Positions 34,893 to 43,008 of a DNA stretch of 64,000 nt are shown here, one piece after another. The notes beneath the pieces are model-generated. The model searched no databases. It was given only the letters and a program-made list of their open reading frames with translations, and had not been told where the DNA came from. Position 1 is the first letter of the stretch, and each line of letters begins with the position of its first letter. The stretch covers positions 62,001 through 126,000 of the forward strand of contig NZ_JAIQLH010000004.1 in the NCBI RefSeq assembly GCF_020037025.1, written 5' to 3'. The DNA comes from Streptomyces huiliensis (GTDB taxonomy: Bacteria; Actinomycetota; Actinomycetes; Streptomycetales; Streptomycetaceae). The translations under genes and the position numbers were made by a program.

Positions 34893-35477
34893 ATGCTCAC
34901 CACCCTCAAGACCAGCTACACCGACACCCGTGCGGCCGACCTGGCCTGGTGCCTGGGCCGGGAGCCGCTGCCGGCGCTGGCCGTACTGGATCTCCAACTC
35001 GACGCGGCGTACGTGCAGTTGCGGCTGCTCGGCGCCTCCCACCAGGTCCTTCTGGAGGAGGACAGCGGAAGCTGTTCGGAAACGGTCGCCTGCATACCCG
35101 GCAGCAGCACCCCGCTGCCCCTGGGCGTCGCCAAGCGCGTCGGCTGCTGGGAGTACGAATTCGCGGCGCGCGTCGAGACCTTGTCCCGATGTTCGTTCGC
35201 AGGACGGGCGCAGGAGCTGCTGGCGCTGGTCGCCGAGCACCCCCAGGGGCTCGCCGGAACGTTTCCGGGCGATCCGCACGCCTTCACCGCCCTGCTCGCC
35301 CAGCGCCGGGACGGCCAGGTCAGCTGGCGTACCTGGCACGCGTACCCGCAGGAGGGGCGGCTCGTCGTCACCCGTACCCGAGTGGGTGTGCGCGCCGACT
35401 GCGCACCGGTGGGCGCGCGGGGGGCCGCTCTGCGCCCTGGCGCGAGCCCCCTGGCGAACGGTTCGTCCCTCAACTAG
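34893..35477 (+). CDS. DUF2617 family protein
   Basis: 194 residues from ATG 34893 (GGAG 7 bp upstream); an upstream in-frame ATG at 34809 lacks family-like sequence. Features include a start LTTLKTSYTDTRAADLAW, LAVLDLQLDAAYVQLRLLGASH, then ACIPGSS and SWRTWHAYPQEGRLVVTRTRV. DUF2617 is a small soluble family of unknown function that in streptomycetes travels with membrane spermidine-synthase-like genes and DUF350/DUF4247 genes. Here the aminopropyltransferase follows after 70 bp, but DUF350 and DUF4247 are absent. A role in polyamine or cell-surface metabolism is inferred from this pairing only. Confidence 0.8.
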   Translation: MLTTLKTSYTDTRAADLAWCLGREPLPALAVLDLQLDAAYVQLRLLGASHQVLLEEDSGSCSETVACIPGSSTPLPLGVAKRVGCWEYEFAARVETLSRCSFAGRAQELLALVAEHPQGLAGTFPGDPHAFTALLAQRRDGQVSWRTWHAYPQEGRLVVTRTRVGVRADCAPVGARGAALRPGASPLANGSSLN

Positions 35478-35547
35478 CTCGTGCGACACCCGCATTGAAC
35501 TCGTGTGGGTGACAAGACGTGGCGGGATCGTGACGTAGCGTTCCGGC

Positions 35548-37077
35548 ATGATCTACCGACCGGTACCCGCACGCTTGCCCGTACCGGCCGGGCTCGGCCG
35601 CCTGCTCGTGCTGATCACGGTCTTCGTCTGCGCCGCCTGCGGCCTGGTGTACGAGCTGGAACTGGTCGCCCTGGCCTCGTACCTCATCGGCGACTCCGTC
35701 ACCCAGGCGTCCGTCGTGCTGTCGGTGATGGTCTTCGCCATGGGCGTGGGATCGCTGCTGGCCAAACGGCTGCGACGGCGCGCCGCGCTCGGCTTCGCGG
35801 CCGTGGAGGCGGTGCTGGCCCTGGTCGGCGGCCTGTCGGCGATGGCGCTGTACGCCTGCTTCGCCTGGTACGGCAGGGCGTGGCCCGCCCTGGTGGTGTT
35901 CTCGCTGGTCATCGGGGTGCTCATCGGGGCCGAGGTGCCCCTGCTGATGACGCTCATCCAGCGCGTCCGGCGGCAGGACGCGGGCGGCGCGGTCGCCGAC
36001 CTCTTCGCCGCCGACTACGTGGGCGCCCTGGTCGGCGGGCTCGCCTTCCCGTTCCTGCTGCTGCCGATGCTCGGCCAGCTGACCGGCGCGCTGGTGACCG
36101 GCGCGATCAACGCCGTGGCGGGCGGGGCGCTGGTGCTCTGGGTGTTCCGGGGCGACCTGAGCGCCCGCGGCCGCCGGGCCGTCGTGGCCGCCAACGCGCT
36201 GGTCCTGGCGTTGCTCGCGGTCTGCTCGGCGCTCACGGGGCCGTTCGAGCGGGCCGCCCGGCACGCGGTGTACGGCGAGGACGTGCGGGTCGCCGTCCGC
36301 ACCGAACTCCAGGAACTCGTCCTGGCCGGCGGCGGCCGGGGCGGCCGCCCGCTCTCGCTCTTCCTCAACGGGCGGCTGCGCGCCGCCGGCGAGCCCTCCC
36401 GCTACCACGAGGCTCTGGTACGGCCCGCGACGGCCGGCCCCCGCCGGCGCGTCCTGGTGCTCGGCGGCGGCGACGGCATCGCCCTGCGCGAGGTGCTGCG
36501 CCGGCCCGGCGTGGCGGCGGTGACGGTCGTCGAGCCCGACGTGGCGGTGGTGCGGCTCGCCCGCACCGACCCCGGTCTGCGCCGCCTCAACCGGGACGCC
36601 TACGCGGACCCCCGGGTCGCCGTCGCGCACGCCGACCCGTTCACCTGGCTGCGGCGTGCCGGGGCTGCCCAGAGTCCCTACGACGCGGAGGTCTGCGACC
36701 TGCCGGGGCCGGACGGGCCCGGCGGCGCCAAGCTCTACTCGCAGGAGTTCTACGGGCTGGCCGCGCGGCGCCTGGCGCCCGGCGGGCGCCTGGTGGTGCA
36801 CGCGGGGCGCGTGTCCGGGAACGCGCACGACTTCTGGACGGTGGACGCGACCCTGCGCTCGGTCGGCCTGACGACCACGGCGTACCGGGCCGGGGCGGCG
36901 GGGGAGGAGTGGGGGTTCCTGCTGGCCGCCCGGCCGGGAGGCGGAGCCCCAGGGCGGGGCGAGGGGCCGCCCGCGGGCCCGCCCGAGGCGTACGGCGCGG
37001 GCGCCCGGCCCGTCGTACGGCCGCCGGGGGCGGGGGTGCCGCCGTCGACGCTGATGCGTCCCCGGTACGAGGAGTGA
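35548..37077 (+). CDS. Membrane-bound polyamine aminopropyltransferase (SpeE-like fusion)
   Basis: 509 residues. The first 215 residues form about seven membrane helices ([22 protein letters not shown] at the start). The remainder is a Rossmann-like spermidine-synthase domain: [21 protein letters not shown], the decarboxylated-SAM loop [27 protein letters not shown] and the active-site region [11 protein letters not shown]. The usual DxxDP-type motif is altered here to DLPGPD, so catalysis may be modified. The C-terminal 50 residues are Pro/Gly-rich. It is paired with DUF2617 upstream. It converges on an AraC-type gene with only 15 bp between. Confidence 0.85.
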   Translation: MIYRPVPARLPVPAGLGRLLVLITVFVCAACGLVYELELVALASYLIGDSVTQASVVLSVMVFAMGVGSLLAKRLRRRAALGFAAVEAVLALVGGLSAMALYACFAWYGRAWPALVVFSLVIGVLIGAEVPLLMTLIQRVRRQDAGGAVADLFAADYVGALVGGLAFPFLLLPMLGQLTGALVTGAINAVAGGALVLWVFRGDLSARGRRAVVAANALVLALLAVCSALTGPFERAARHAVYGEDVRVAVRTELQELVLAGGGRGGRPLSLFLNGRLRAAGEPSRYHEALVRPATAGPRRRVLVLGGGDGIALREVLRRPGVAAVTVVEPDVAVVRLARTDPGLRRLNRDAYADPRVAVAHADPFTWLRRAGAAQSPYDAEVCDLPGPDGPGGAKLYSQEFYGLAARRLAPGGRLVVHAGRVSGNAHDFWTVDATLRSVGLTTTAYRAGAAGEEWGFLLAARPGGGAPGRGEGPPAGPPEAYGAGARPVVRPPGAGVPPSTLMRPRYEE

Positions 37078-37092
37078 GGCGCGGGAGGGGGC

Positions 37093-38013
37093 TTACCGCT
37101 CTGGCCCCCGGACCGTCTCGCGGAAGGCTCCCGGCGTCATCCCGGCCCGCTGCCGGAAGAACTTCGAGAAGTTCGCGGCGTCCTCGAACCCCAGCCGCTC
37201 CCCGACCCGGACGACCGCCAGGTCGCTGTGGGCCAGCAGCCGCTTGGCCTCCAGCACCACCCGCCGGTCGATGAACTCCTTGGCGCCCACCCCGGCCTCG
37301 GCCAGGGTGGCGCGCGAGAGGGTGCGGGGCGCGTAGCCGAGGGCGCGCGCGTAGTCGGCGACCCGGTGGACGGCGGCGAAGTCGCGTTCCACCGCGGCGC
37401 GGAAGCGGAGGAACGCGTCCGCCGCCGCCGGGACGCGGCTGCCGACCGGCGCGGTGAGGTGCGCCAGCCGGAGGACCAGCACGGACAGCAGGTGCCGCAG
37501 GACGTCGGCGTGGACGTCGGCGGGCAGGCCCGCGCCGGTCAGGAAGTCGGCCGCGAGGTGGCGTACCGCGCAGGTCACGGCCTCGCGGTCGGTGCCGACC
37601 GGCTGCCACAGCACCGGGTGGAACGGGTCGTCGGCGAGTGCCGCGACGGGCGAGCCGGGCGGCAGGAAGTTCGGCTGGACGAGGATCACCGTGCCCTCGA
37701 TCCGGGCCGCGTCCCCGAAGCTCTGCACCTGGCCGGGGCGCACCCAGAGCACCGAGCCCTCGGTCAGCCAGTAGCCGGTGAAGTCCACGGTGTGCGAGGT
37801 GGCGCCCGCGTCGACGACCACGAGCTGGTGGAAGTCCAGCCGCTGCGGCCGGGGCAGCAGCCCCTCGGGCGCCCGGGCGCGCAGCTCGGCGACGGTCATC
37901 ACCTCGATGCCCTGCGGTGTGCCGGGCGGCGGCCGGTAGGTGAGCTCGACGATCCCGTCGGCCGCGCTGTCGCCACCGACGGACTCGGTGCACTCGTGTC
38001 GCTTTTTCACCAT
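37093..38013 (-). CDS. AraC-family transcriptional regulator
   Basis: 306 residues. A cupin-like N-terminal sensing domain (about 40-140; HQLVVVDAGATSHTVDFTGYWLTEG) precedes a double helix-turn-helix (about 205-300: VADYARALGYAPRTLSRATLAEAG, then AVVRVGERLGFEDAANFSKFFRQRAGMTPGAFR). It is divergent from a DsbA-like gene across 99 bp and so likely controls the DsbA/NAD-binding pair. ATG 38013 lacks a clear ribosome site and may be leaderless. An in-frame GTG/ATG further up at 38067 would add 18 residues of unlikely sequence. The inducer is unknown. Confidence 0.9.
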   Translation of the reverse strand: MVKKRHECTESVGGDSAADGIVELTYRPPPGTPQGIEVMTVAELRARAPEGLLPRPQRLDFHQLVVVDAGATSHTVDFTGYWLTEGSVLWVRPGQVQSFGDAARIEGTVILVQPNFLPPGSPVAALADDPFHPVLWQPVGTDREAVTCAVRHLAADFLTGAGLPADVHADVLRHLLSVLVLRLAHLTAPVGSRVPAAADAFLRFRAAVERDFAAVHRVADYARALGYAPRTLSRATLAEAGVGAKEFIDRRVVLEAKRLLAHSDLAVVRVGERLGFEDAANFSKFFRQRAGMTPGAFRETVRGPER

Positions 38014-38112
38014 GACAGGGCCCGAGCGTACCTGGTTGGACACGCCCGGCCCTCGTAGCGTTGACATCAGTCACCACGGTGATTTCACAGACAACTACCC
38101 GAGGAGAACGAG

Positions 38113-38766
38113 GTGAGCGCCATGGCACGGCCCCGGCGGACCGTCACCTACGCATTCGACGCCTACTGCGGCTGGTGCTACGGCTACGGCCCCACCGTCC
38201 GCGAGTTCGCGGCCGTGAACGCCGACCGGCTCGACCTCCGGGTGCTGAGCGGCGGCCTGTTCACCGGCCCCCGGGCGCAGCCGGTGGGCGCGTACGCCTC
38301 GTACATCCCCCAGGCGGACGCCCGGATCGCCGACCTGACCGGCGCGGTCTTCGGCGCGGCGTACGCCCGCGCGGTGGCGGAGGGCACGACCGTGCTCGAC
38401 TCCGCCGACGCGGCGACGGCGCTCGTCGCGCTGGCCCGGCAGGCGCCCGGGCGGACGCTCGAACTGGCGGGCGCCCTCCAGGGCGCCTGGTACCGCGACG
38501 GGCGCGGCCTGTCCGACCCGGCCACCCTCCGGTCCGTCGCCGCCGAGGCCGGCCTGGACGCGGACGAGGCCGTCGCCGCCTACGCCCGCGCCGACGTGCG
38601 CCAGGAGGCGCTGGCCGGCTTCCGCGAGGTCCGGCGGCTGGGCGTGGACAGCTTCCCCACCCTGCTGCTGCACACCGCCGACGGCGGCGTCCGGCGGCTC
38701 GGCGGCCCCACCTCCTCCGCGCAGGCGCTCACCCGTGCCCTCGACGAGCATGGAACCGGCGCGTAA
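38113..38766 (+). CDS. DsbA-family thioredoxin-fold protein (FrnE-like)
   Basis: 217 residues with a redox motif CGWC at about residues 19-22 (FDAYCGWCYGYGP), an inserted helical domain and the cis-proline segment VDSFPTLLL (about 182-190). It has no signal peptide, so it is a cytoplasmic DsbA-like/FrnE-type thiol oxidoreductase rather than a periplasmic DsbA. GTG 38113 follows GAGGAGAAC at 4-6 bp. The next gene, an NAD(P)-binding epimerase-like protein, lies 34 bp downstream, and the divergent AraC regulator probably governs both, suggesting a small-molecule- or oxidant-responsive module. Confidence 0.87.
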   Translation: MSAMARPRRTVTYAFDAYCGWCYGYGPTVREFAAVNADRLDLRVLSGGLFTGPRAQPVGAYASYIPQADARIADLTGAVFGAAYARAVAEGTTVLDSADAATALVALARQAPGRTLELAGALQGAWYRDGRGLSDPATLRSVAAEAGLDADEAVAAYARADVRQEALAGFREVRRLGVDSFPTLLLHTADGGVRRLGGPTSSAQALTRALDEHGTGA

Positions 38767-38800
38767 CCCCCACCCCCCTCAACCCCCTCAGGAGATCCCC

Positions 38801-39451
38801 ATGGCGAAGATCGCCCTCTTCGGCGCCAACGGCACCATCGGCAGCCGCGTGCTGCGCGAGGCCCTGGACCGCGGCCACCAGGTGACGGCCGTCGTCCGCG
38901 ACCCCGCCAAGCTCACCGAGCGGCACCCCAACCTCACGGTCACCACCGGTGACGTGCTCGACCCGGCCTCCGTCGCCGCCGCGGCCCAGGGCCAGGACGT
39001 CGTCGTCAGCGCGGTCGGCGGCGGCGACGGCCCGGGCCACGTCGCCACCATCAAGCCCGCCGCGGAGTCCCTGGTCGCGGGCCTGCGCACGCTCGGCGAC
39101 GCGGCCCCGCGGCTGATCGCGGTCGGCGGCGCCGGCTCGCTGCGCACGCCCGACGGCAAGCGGGTCTGGGACGCGGAGGGGCTGCCCGAGTTCCTGCTCC
39201 AGATCATGCACGCCCACGGTGACGCGCTGGACTTCTACCGCACGGTCACCGACGTCCGCTGGACCAACCTCAGCCCCGCCGGCCTCATCGAGCCCGGCGA
39301 GCGCACCGGCACCTACCGCACCGGCCTGGAGGACCTGGTCGTGGACGAGAACGGCAAGAGCCGCATCTCCGCGGAGGACTACGCCGTCGCCCTCGTCGAC
39401 GAGATCGAGGAGCCGCGGCACATCGGCGAGCGCTTCACGGTCGCCGACTGA
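38801..39451 (+). CDS. NAD(P)H-binding atypical SDR (NmrA/YwnB-like)
   Basis: 216 residues beginning with the Rossmann loop KIALFGANGTIGSRVLREAL (GxxGxxG) and the arginine-rich VTAVVRDPAKL that favours NADP(H). The classical YxxxK catalytic pair is not obvious, as in atypical SDRs that bind NAD(P) as sensors or reductases. Later segments are RLIAVGGAGSL, DVRWTNLSPAGLIEPG and ISAEDYAVALVDEIE. ATG 38801 has AGGAGAT 5 bp upstream. Downstream partner of the DsbA-like gene and likely in the same AraC-governed operon. The substrate is unknown. Confidence 0.87.
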   Translation: MAKIALFGANGTIGSRVLREALDRGHQVTAVVRDPAKLTERHPNLTVTTGDVLDPASVAAAAQGQDVVVSAVGGGDGPGHVATIKPAAESLVAGLRTLGDAAPRLIAVGGAGSLRTPDGKRVWDAEGLPEFLLQIMHAHGDALDFYRTVTDVRWTNLSPAGLIEPGERTGTYRTGLEDLVVDENGKSRISAEDYAVALVDEIEEPRHIGERFTVAD

Positions 39452-39538
39452 CCCCACGAAGCCGCACCCACCGGAAAGTTCGATCGGATTCGACCGGGGA
39501 GTCCCTGGTGAAGGAACCGGTGGGTAGGCTCGCTTGCC

Positions 39539-40297
39539 ATGGAGCACGAGGTTTTCGTTCCGTTCCCCGTCGATGACGTCCGGCGGGCCCTCTCCGACCC
39601 CGCGCGGGTGGCCCGGTGCGTCCCGGGCCTCCAGCAGGACGACGGCGGGACGGACGACGCGGGCGGCGCGCCGGCGAGCACCGGCATCACGGTGGCCGGC
39701 CGGCTGCGGCTGCGCATCGGCGGGTCGACGATCACCTACCGCGGGTCGTTGCGGCTGACCGAGCACGACGGCGCGTACGAGCTGTCGGCCGAGGGCACGG
39801 AGGCGCGCGGCTCGGCCACGGTGTCCCTCACCCTGAGCGCCCTGCCCGAGGAGGCCCCCGGCGGCACCCGGGTGGCCTGCTCCGGCACGGTCTCGCGGGC
39901 CGGCCGGCTGGCCGAGTTCGACACCCGGACGGCCGAGGGAACGGCCCGCCGACTGCTGGACCGCTTCGCCACCGCGCTCGCCGAGGAACTGGCCCAGGAC
40001 GTCCGGGACGCGGCGCTCCGCGACGAACTGCCGCCCCTGGACGACGAGACGTTCGCCCCCGCCGACGACGTCCTGCCCGACGACGGACCGCCGGCCGAGG
40101 CCGCCCACGCCCGCCGGACGATGATCGGCCGCAGCGCCGAGGAGGTCGACCACGCGCCGCCGCGCGGCCGGTACGCGCCGGTCCCCGCGCCCGAGACCAC
40201 GTCGGGACGGGCGGCCCTGCGCTGGGCGGCCCCGGCGGCGGCCGTCGCCCTCGCCTCCGCGGTGGTCGTCGGACGGGTGCTGCGCCGCAGGCGCTGA
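39539..40297 (+). CDS. SRPBCC (CoxG-like) protein with C-terminal membrane anchor
   Basis: 252 residues. The first 150 residues form the START/SRPBCC hydrophobic-cavity fold of carbon-monoxide dehydrogenase subunit G (HEVFVPFPVDDVRRALSDPARVARCVPG, then YRGSLRLTEHDGAYELSAEG). A disordered Asp/Pro-rich linker follows, and a single helix near the end (ALRWAAPAAAVALASAVVVG) with RRRR anchors the tail in the membrane. No CO dehydrogenase subunits are nearby, so it is not a working Cox system; lipid or cofactor binding at the membrane is the inference. It stands alone, 50 bp before the epimerase gene. Confidence 0.82.
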   Translation: MEHEVFVPFPVDDVRRALSDPARVARCVPGLQQDDGGTDDAGGAPASTGITVAGRLRLRIGGSTITYRGSLRLTEHDGAYELSAEGTEARGSATVSLTLSALPEEAPGGTRVACSGTVSRAGRLAEFDTRTAEGTARRLLDRFATALAEELAQDVRDAALRDELPPLDDETFAPADDVLPDDGPPAEAAHARRTMIGRSAEEVDHAPPRGRYAPVPAPETTSGRAALRWAAPAAAVALASAVVVGRVLRRRR

Positions 40298-40347
40298 CGC
40301 AGCGGGCCGCCGCGTGCCCGGGCCGCCGCGCGCCTATCGTCGGAAGG

Positions 40348-41142
40348 GTGACCAACGCTCAGACGACACTGACCGCAGGCAAGGCCGAGGCGACCGTCGA
40401 CCCGGAGAACGGCTGCCGCCTCTCCAGCCTCAGGATCGACGGGACCGAACTCCTTCGCCAGGGCCCGAAGTACGGGTCCTTCCCCATGGTCCCCTGGTGC
40501 GGGCGGATCGCCGAAGGCCGCTTCCGCAACGGCGCAGAGACGCATCAGATGCCCGTGAACCACCCGCCGCACGCGATCCACGGCACCGGTCGCGACACCG
40601 CCTGGAGCGTCTCCCGGGCCGAGGACTCCTTCGCGGCGTTCACCTACGACCTCACCGACCCCTGGCCGTACCCCGGCCGCGTCACCCAGCTGGCGGAACT
40701 GACCGAGGACTCGCTGACCCTCACCCTGGGCGTCGAGGCGGCCTCGGACTCGTTCCCCGCCCAGGCCGGCTGGCACCCCTGGTTCCTGCGCGACCTCGGC
40801 ACCGGCGGCGACGTCGAACTGGACTTCGCCCCCGCCTGGCAGGAGGAGCGCGGCGCCGACCACCTGCCCACCGGCCGCCGGATCGACCCCCGCCCCGGCC
40901 CCTGGGACGACTGCTTCGGCATGCCCGACGGGGTCAGGGTGACGCTCACCTGGCCCGGGGCCCTGGAGCTCACGGTCACCAGCCGCGCCGAGTGGGTCGT
41001 CGTCTACGACGAGCAGGACGAGGCCGTCTGCGTCGAGCCGCAGTCCGGACCGCCCAACGGGCTGAACACCCTGCCGCGCCTGGTCACCCCCATCGACCCG
41101 CTGGAGATCTCCACCACGTGGACCTGGCGGAGCCTGGCATAG
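40348..41142 (+). CDS. Aldose 1-epimerase family protein
   Basis: 264 residues with the galactose-mutarotase beta-sandwich. GSFPMVPWCGRIAEGRF is the sugar-binding region, HPPHAIHGTGRDTAW carries the catalytic histidine, and AGWHPWF carries the second. The Glu in VCVEPQSGPPNGLN is the expected general base (about 228). The substrate may be an aldose or hexose-6-phosphate; it cannot be told by eye. GTG 40348 has GGAAGG immediately upstream. pyrE starts 4 bp after its stop, so the two are probably co-transcribed although the pathways differ. Confidence 0.9.
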   Translation: MTNAQTTLTAGKAEATVDPENGCRLSSLRIDGTELLRQGPKYGSFPMVPWCGRIAEGRFRNGAETHQMPVNHPPHAIHGTGRDTAWSVSRAEDSFAAFTYDLTDPWPYPGRVTQLAELTEDSLTLTLGVEAASDSFPAQAGWHPWFLRDLGTGGDVELDFAPAWQEERGADHLPTGRRIDPRPGPWDDCFGMPDGVRVTLTWPGALELTVTSRAEWVVVYDEQDEAVCVEPQSGPPNGLNTLPRLVTPIDPLEISTTWTWRSLA

Positions 41143-41146
41143 GCTC

Positions 41147-41689
41147 ATGCCCATGAACGCGCGTGACGCCCTGCTGCAGCAGATCAAGGACAAGGCCGTG
41201 GTCCACGGCAAGGTGACCCTCTCCTCCGGCAAGGAGGCCGACTACTACATCGACCTGCGCCGGATCACCCTCGACGCCGAGGCCGCCCCGCTGGTCGGCC
41301 AGGTGATGCTGGACGCCACCGCCGACCTGGAGTACGACGCGGTGGGCGGGCTGACCCTGGGTGCCGACCCGGTCGCCACCTCGATGCTGCACGCCGCCGC
41401 CGCGCGCGGCCGCAAGCTGGACGCCTTCGTCGTCCGCAAGGCGCAGAAGACGCACGGCATGCAGCGCCGCATCGAGGGCCCGGACATCAAGGGCCGCCGG
41501 GTGCTGGTCGTCGAGGACACCTCCACCACCGGCGGTTCGCCGCTGACCGCGGTGGAGGCCGCCCGCGAGGCGGGCGCCGAGGTCGTCGCCGTGGCGACGA
41601 TCGTCGACCGCGGTGCCGCGTCCGCCATCGAGGGCGCCGGCCTGCGGTACGTCACCGGCTACCAGCTCGGGGACCTCGACCTGGCCTGA
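41147..41689 (+). CDS. pyrE: Orotate phosphoribosyltransferase
   Basis: 180 residues. It joins orotate and PRPP to give OMP in pyrimidine synthesis. The PRPP loop VLVVEDTSTTGGS is at about 117-129, preceded by FVVRKAQKTHG, the lysine-rich flexible loop that closes over the active site. The N-terminal GKVTLSSGKEADYYIDLR is typical. ATG 41147 or ATG 41153 could start; either follows the epimerase stop closely. The gene ends at a very strong palindrome that carries a parS sequence. Other pyr genes are not in the window, as is usual for this gene in Streptomyces. Confidence 0.96.
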   Translation: MPMNARDALLQQIKDKAVVHGKVTLSSGKEADYYIDLRRITLDAEAAPLVGQVMLDATADLEYDAVGGLTLGADPVATSMLHAAAARGRKLDAFVVRKAQKTHGMQRRIEGPDIKGRRVLVVEDTSTTGGSPLTAVEAAREAGAEVVAVATIVDRGAASAIEGAGLRYVTGYQLGDLDLA

Positions 41690-41715
41690 CCTGCGGTTTC
41701 CGGTTCGGGCGTCGA

Positions 41716-41755
41716 CGGCGGGGGCGAGGTTTCACGTGAAACCTCGCCCCCGCCG
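41716..41755. terminator. Perfect 40-bp palindrome after pyrE (terminator carrying parS)
   Basis: Two exact 20-base arms with no loop (outer CGGCGGGGGCGAGG, inner TTTCAC/GTGAAA), extended with one mismatch to 41713-41758. It lies 27 bp past pyrE. As RNA it would form a long hairpin; as DNA its centre is the ParB site listed separately. Confidence 0.75.
41729..41742. promoter_or_regulatory. parS: parS: ParB-binding chromosome segregation site
   Basis: GTTTCACGTGAAAC, an exact match to the 14-bp ParB-binding consensus known from Streptomyces and Bacillus. Streptomyces chromosomes carry about twenty such sites clustered within a few hundred kilobases of oriC, mostly between genes. This one sits in the pyrE-fba gap and supports an origin-proximal position for the window. 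No other copy was found in the 64 kb. Confidence 0.88.
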
Positions 41756-41895
41756 ACGTATGCCGTCGCGGTCTGGCCGGGACGCACCGTGTGGAGCGAA
41801 TCGGGGAGTCTGGGAAGATGGGGACGACGATGAACGTCGCCCCCTAGGTCAGGGCCCATCCGTAGCTTCACCCGCACATCACAAGGAGCGGACAG

Positions 41896-42918
41896 ATGCC
41901 CATCGCAACTCCCGAGGTCTACAACGAGATGCTCGACCGGGCGAAGGCAGGCAAGTTCGCCTACCCGGCCATCAACGTGACCTCGACGCAGACGCTGCAC
42001 GCCGCGCTGCGCGGTTTCGCCGAGGCGGAGAGCGACGGCATCATCCAGATCTCCACCGGTGGTGCGGAGTTCCTGGGCGGCCAGTACAGCAAGGACATGG
42101 TCTCCGGCGCCGTCGCGCTGGCCGAGTTCGCGCACGTCGTGGCCAAGAAGTACCCGGTCAACATCGCCCTGCACACCGACCACTGCCCCAAGGACAAGCT
42201 GGACGGCTACGTCCGCCCGCTGCTGAAGATCTCCCAGGAGCGCGTGGCCGCCGGGCAGAACCCGCTGTTCCAGTCCCACATGTGGGACGGTTCCGCCGAG
42301 AAGCTCGACGAGAACCTGGCCATCGCCAAGGAGCTGCTCGCCGAGGCCGTGAAGGCGAAGATCATCCTCGAGGTCGAGATCACCCCGACCGGCGGCGAGG
42401 AGGACGGCGTCACCCACGAGATCAACGACGAGCTCTACACCACCGTCGCCGACGTCGAGAAGACCGCCGAGGCGCTGGGCCTGGGCGAGAAGGGCCGCTA
42501 CCTGCTGGCCGCCTCCTTCGGCAACGTCCACGGCGTCTACAAGCCGGGCAACGTCGTCCTCCGCCCCGAGCTGCTCCGCGAGCTCCAGGACGGCATCGCC
42601 GCCAAGCACGGCAAGCAGGACCCGTTCGACTTCGTCTTCCACGGCGGCTCCGGCTCCACCGAGGAGGAGATCCGCACCGCGCTGGAGAACGGCGTCGTGA
42701 AGATGAACCTCGACACCGACACCCAGTACGCCTTCACCCGCCCGGTGGCGGCCCACATGTTCAGCAACTACGACGGCGTCCTGAAGGTCGACGGCGAGGT
42801 CGGCAACAAGAAGACCTACGACCCGCGCACCTGGGGCAAGCTGGCCGAGGCGAGCATGGCCGAGCGCGTCACCAAGGCCTGCGCCGACCTGCGCTCCACG
42901 GGCACCAAGCTCAAGTAG
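41896..42918 (+). CDS. fba: Class II fructose-1,6-bisphosphate aldolase
   Basis: 340 residues, usual for class IIa enzymes. It splits fructose-1,6-bisphosphate to dihydroxyacetone phosphate and glyceraldehyde 3-phosphate in glycolysis, and reverses this in gluconeogenesis. The zinc site includes the histidines of VNIALHTDHCPKDKLDG (signature 1) and of LLAASFGNVHGVYKPGN and FDFVFHGGSGST. The glutamate-rich LEVEITPTGGEEDG is signature 2. The K+/phosphate-binding GGSGS and NLDTDTQ are present. ATG 41896 has AAGGAG 7 bp upstream. It is a single-gene unit ending at a hairpin. Confidence 0.97.
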   Translation: MPIATPEVYNEMLDRAKAGKFAYPAINVTSTQTLHAALRGFAEAESDGIIQISTGGAEFLGGQYSKDMVSGAVALAEFAHVVAKKYPVNIALHTDHCPKDKLDGYVRPLLKISQERVAAGQNPLFQSHMWDGSAEKLDENLAIAKELLAEAVKAKIILEVEITPTGGEEDGVTHEINDELYTTVADVEKTAEALGLGEKGRYLLAASFGNVHGVYKPGNVVLRPELLRELQDGIAAKHGKQDPFDFVFHGGSGSTEEEIRTALENGVVKMNLDTDTQYAFTRPVAAHMFSNYDGVLKVDGEVGNKKTYDPRTWGKLAEASMAERVTKACADLRSTGTKLK

Positions 42919-42940
42919 TCGCACGGCAGGAACCCTGGGA

Positions 42941-42967
42941 AGGGCCCGGCGTTCGGCGCCGGGCCCT
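42941..42967 (+). terminator. Hairpin downstream of fba
   Basis: Eleven-base arms (AGGGCCCGGCG and complement) around TTCGG, 23 bp past the fba stop. Confidence 0.75.
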
Positions 42968-43008
42968 CTCGCGTGGCCGGGCCCGGCGCGCCGGGGGACC
43001 ATCGGGGC

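Noticed and set aside
39539-40297. Carbon monoxide dehydrogenase operon from the CoxG-like protein
   Set aside because: No CoxL, CoxM, CoxS or maturation genes are near, and the protein has a streptomycete-type membrane tail.
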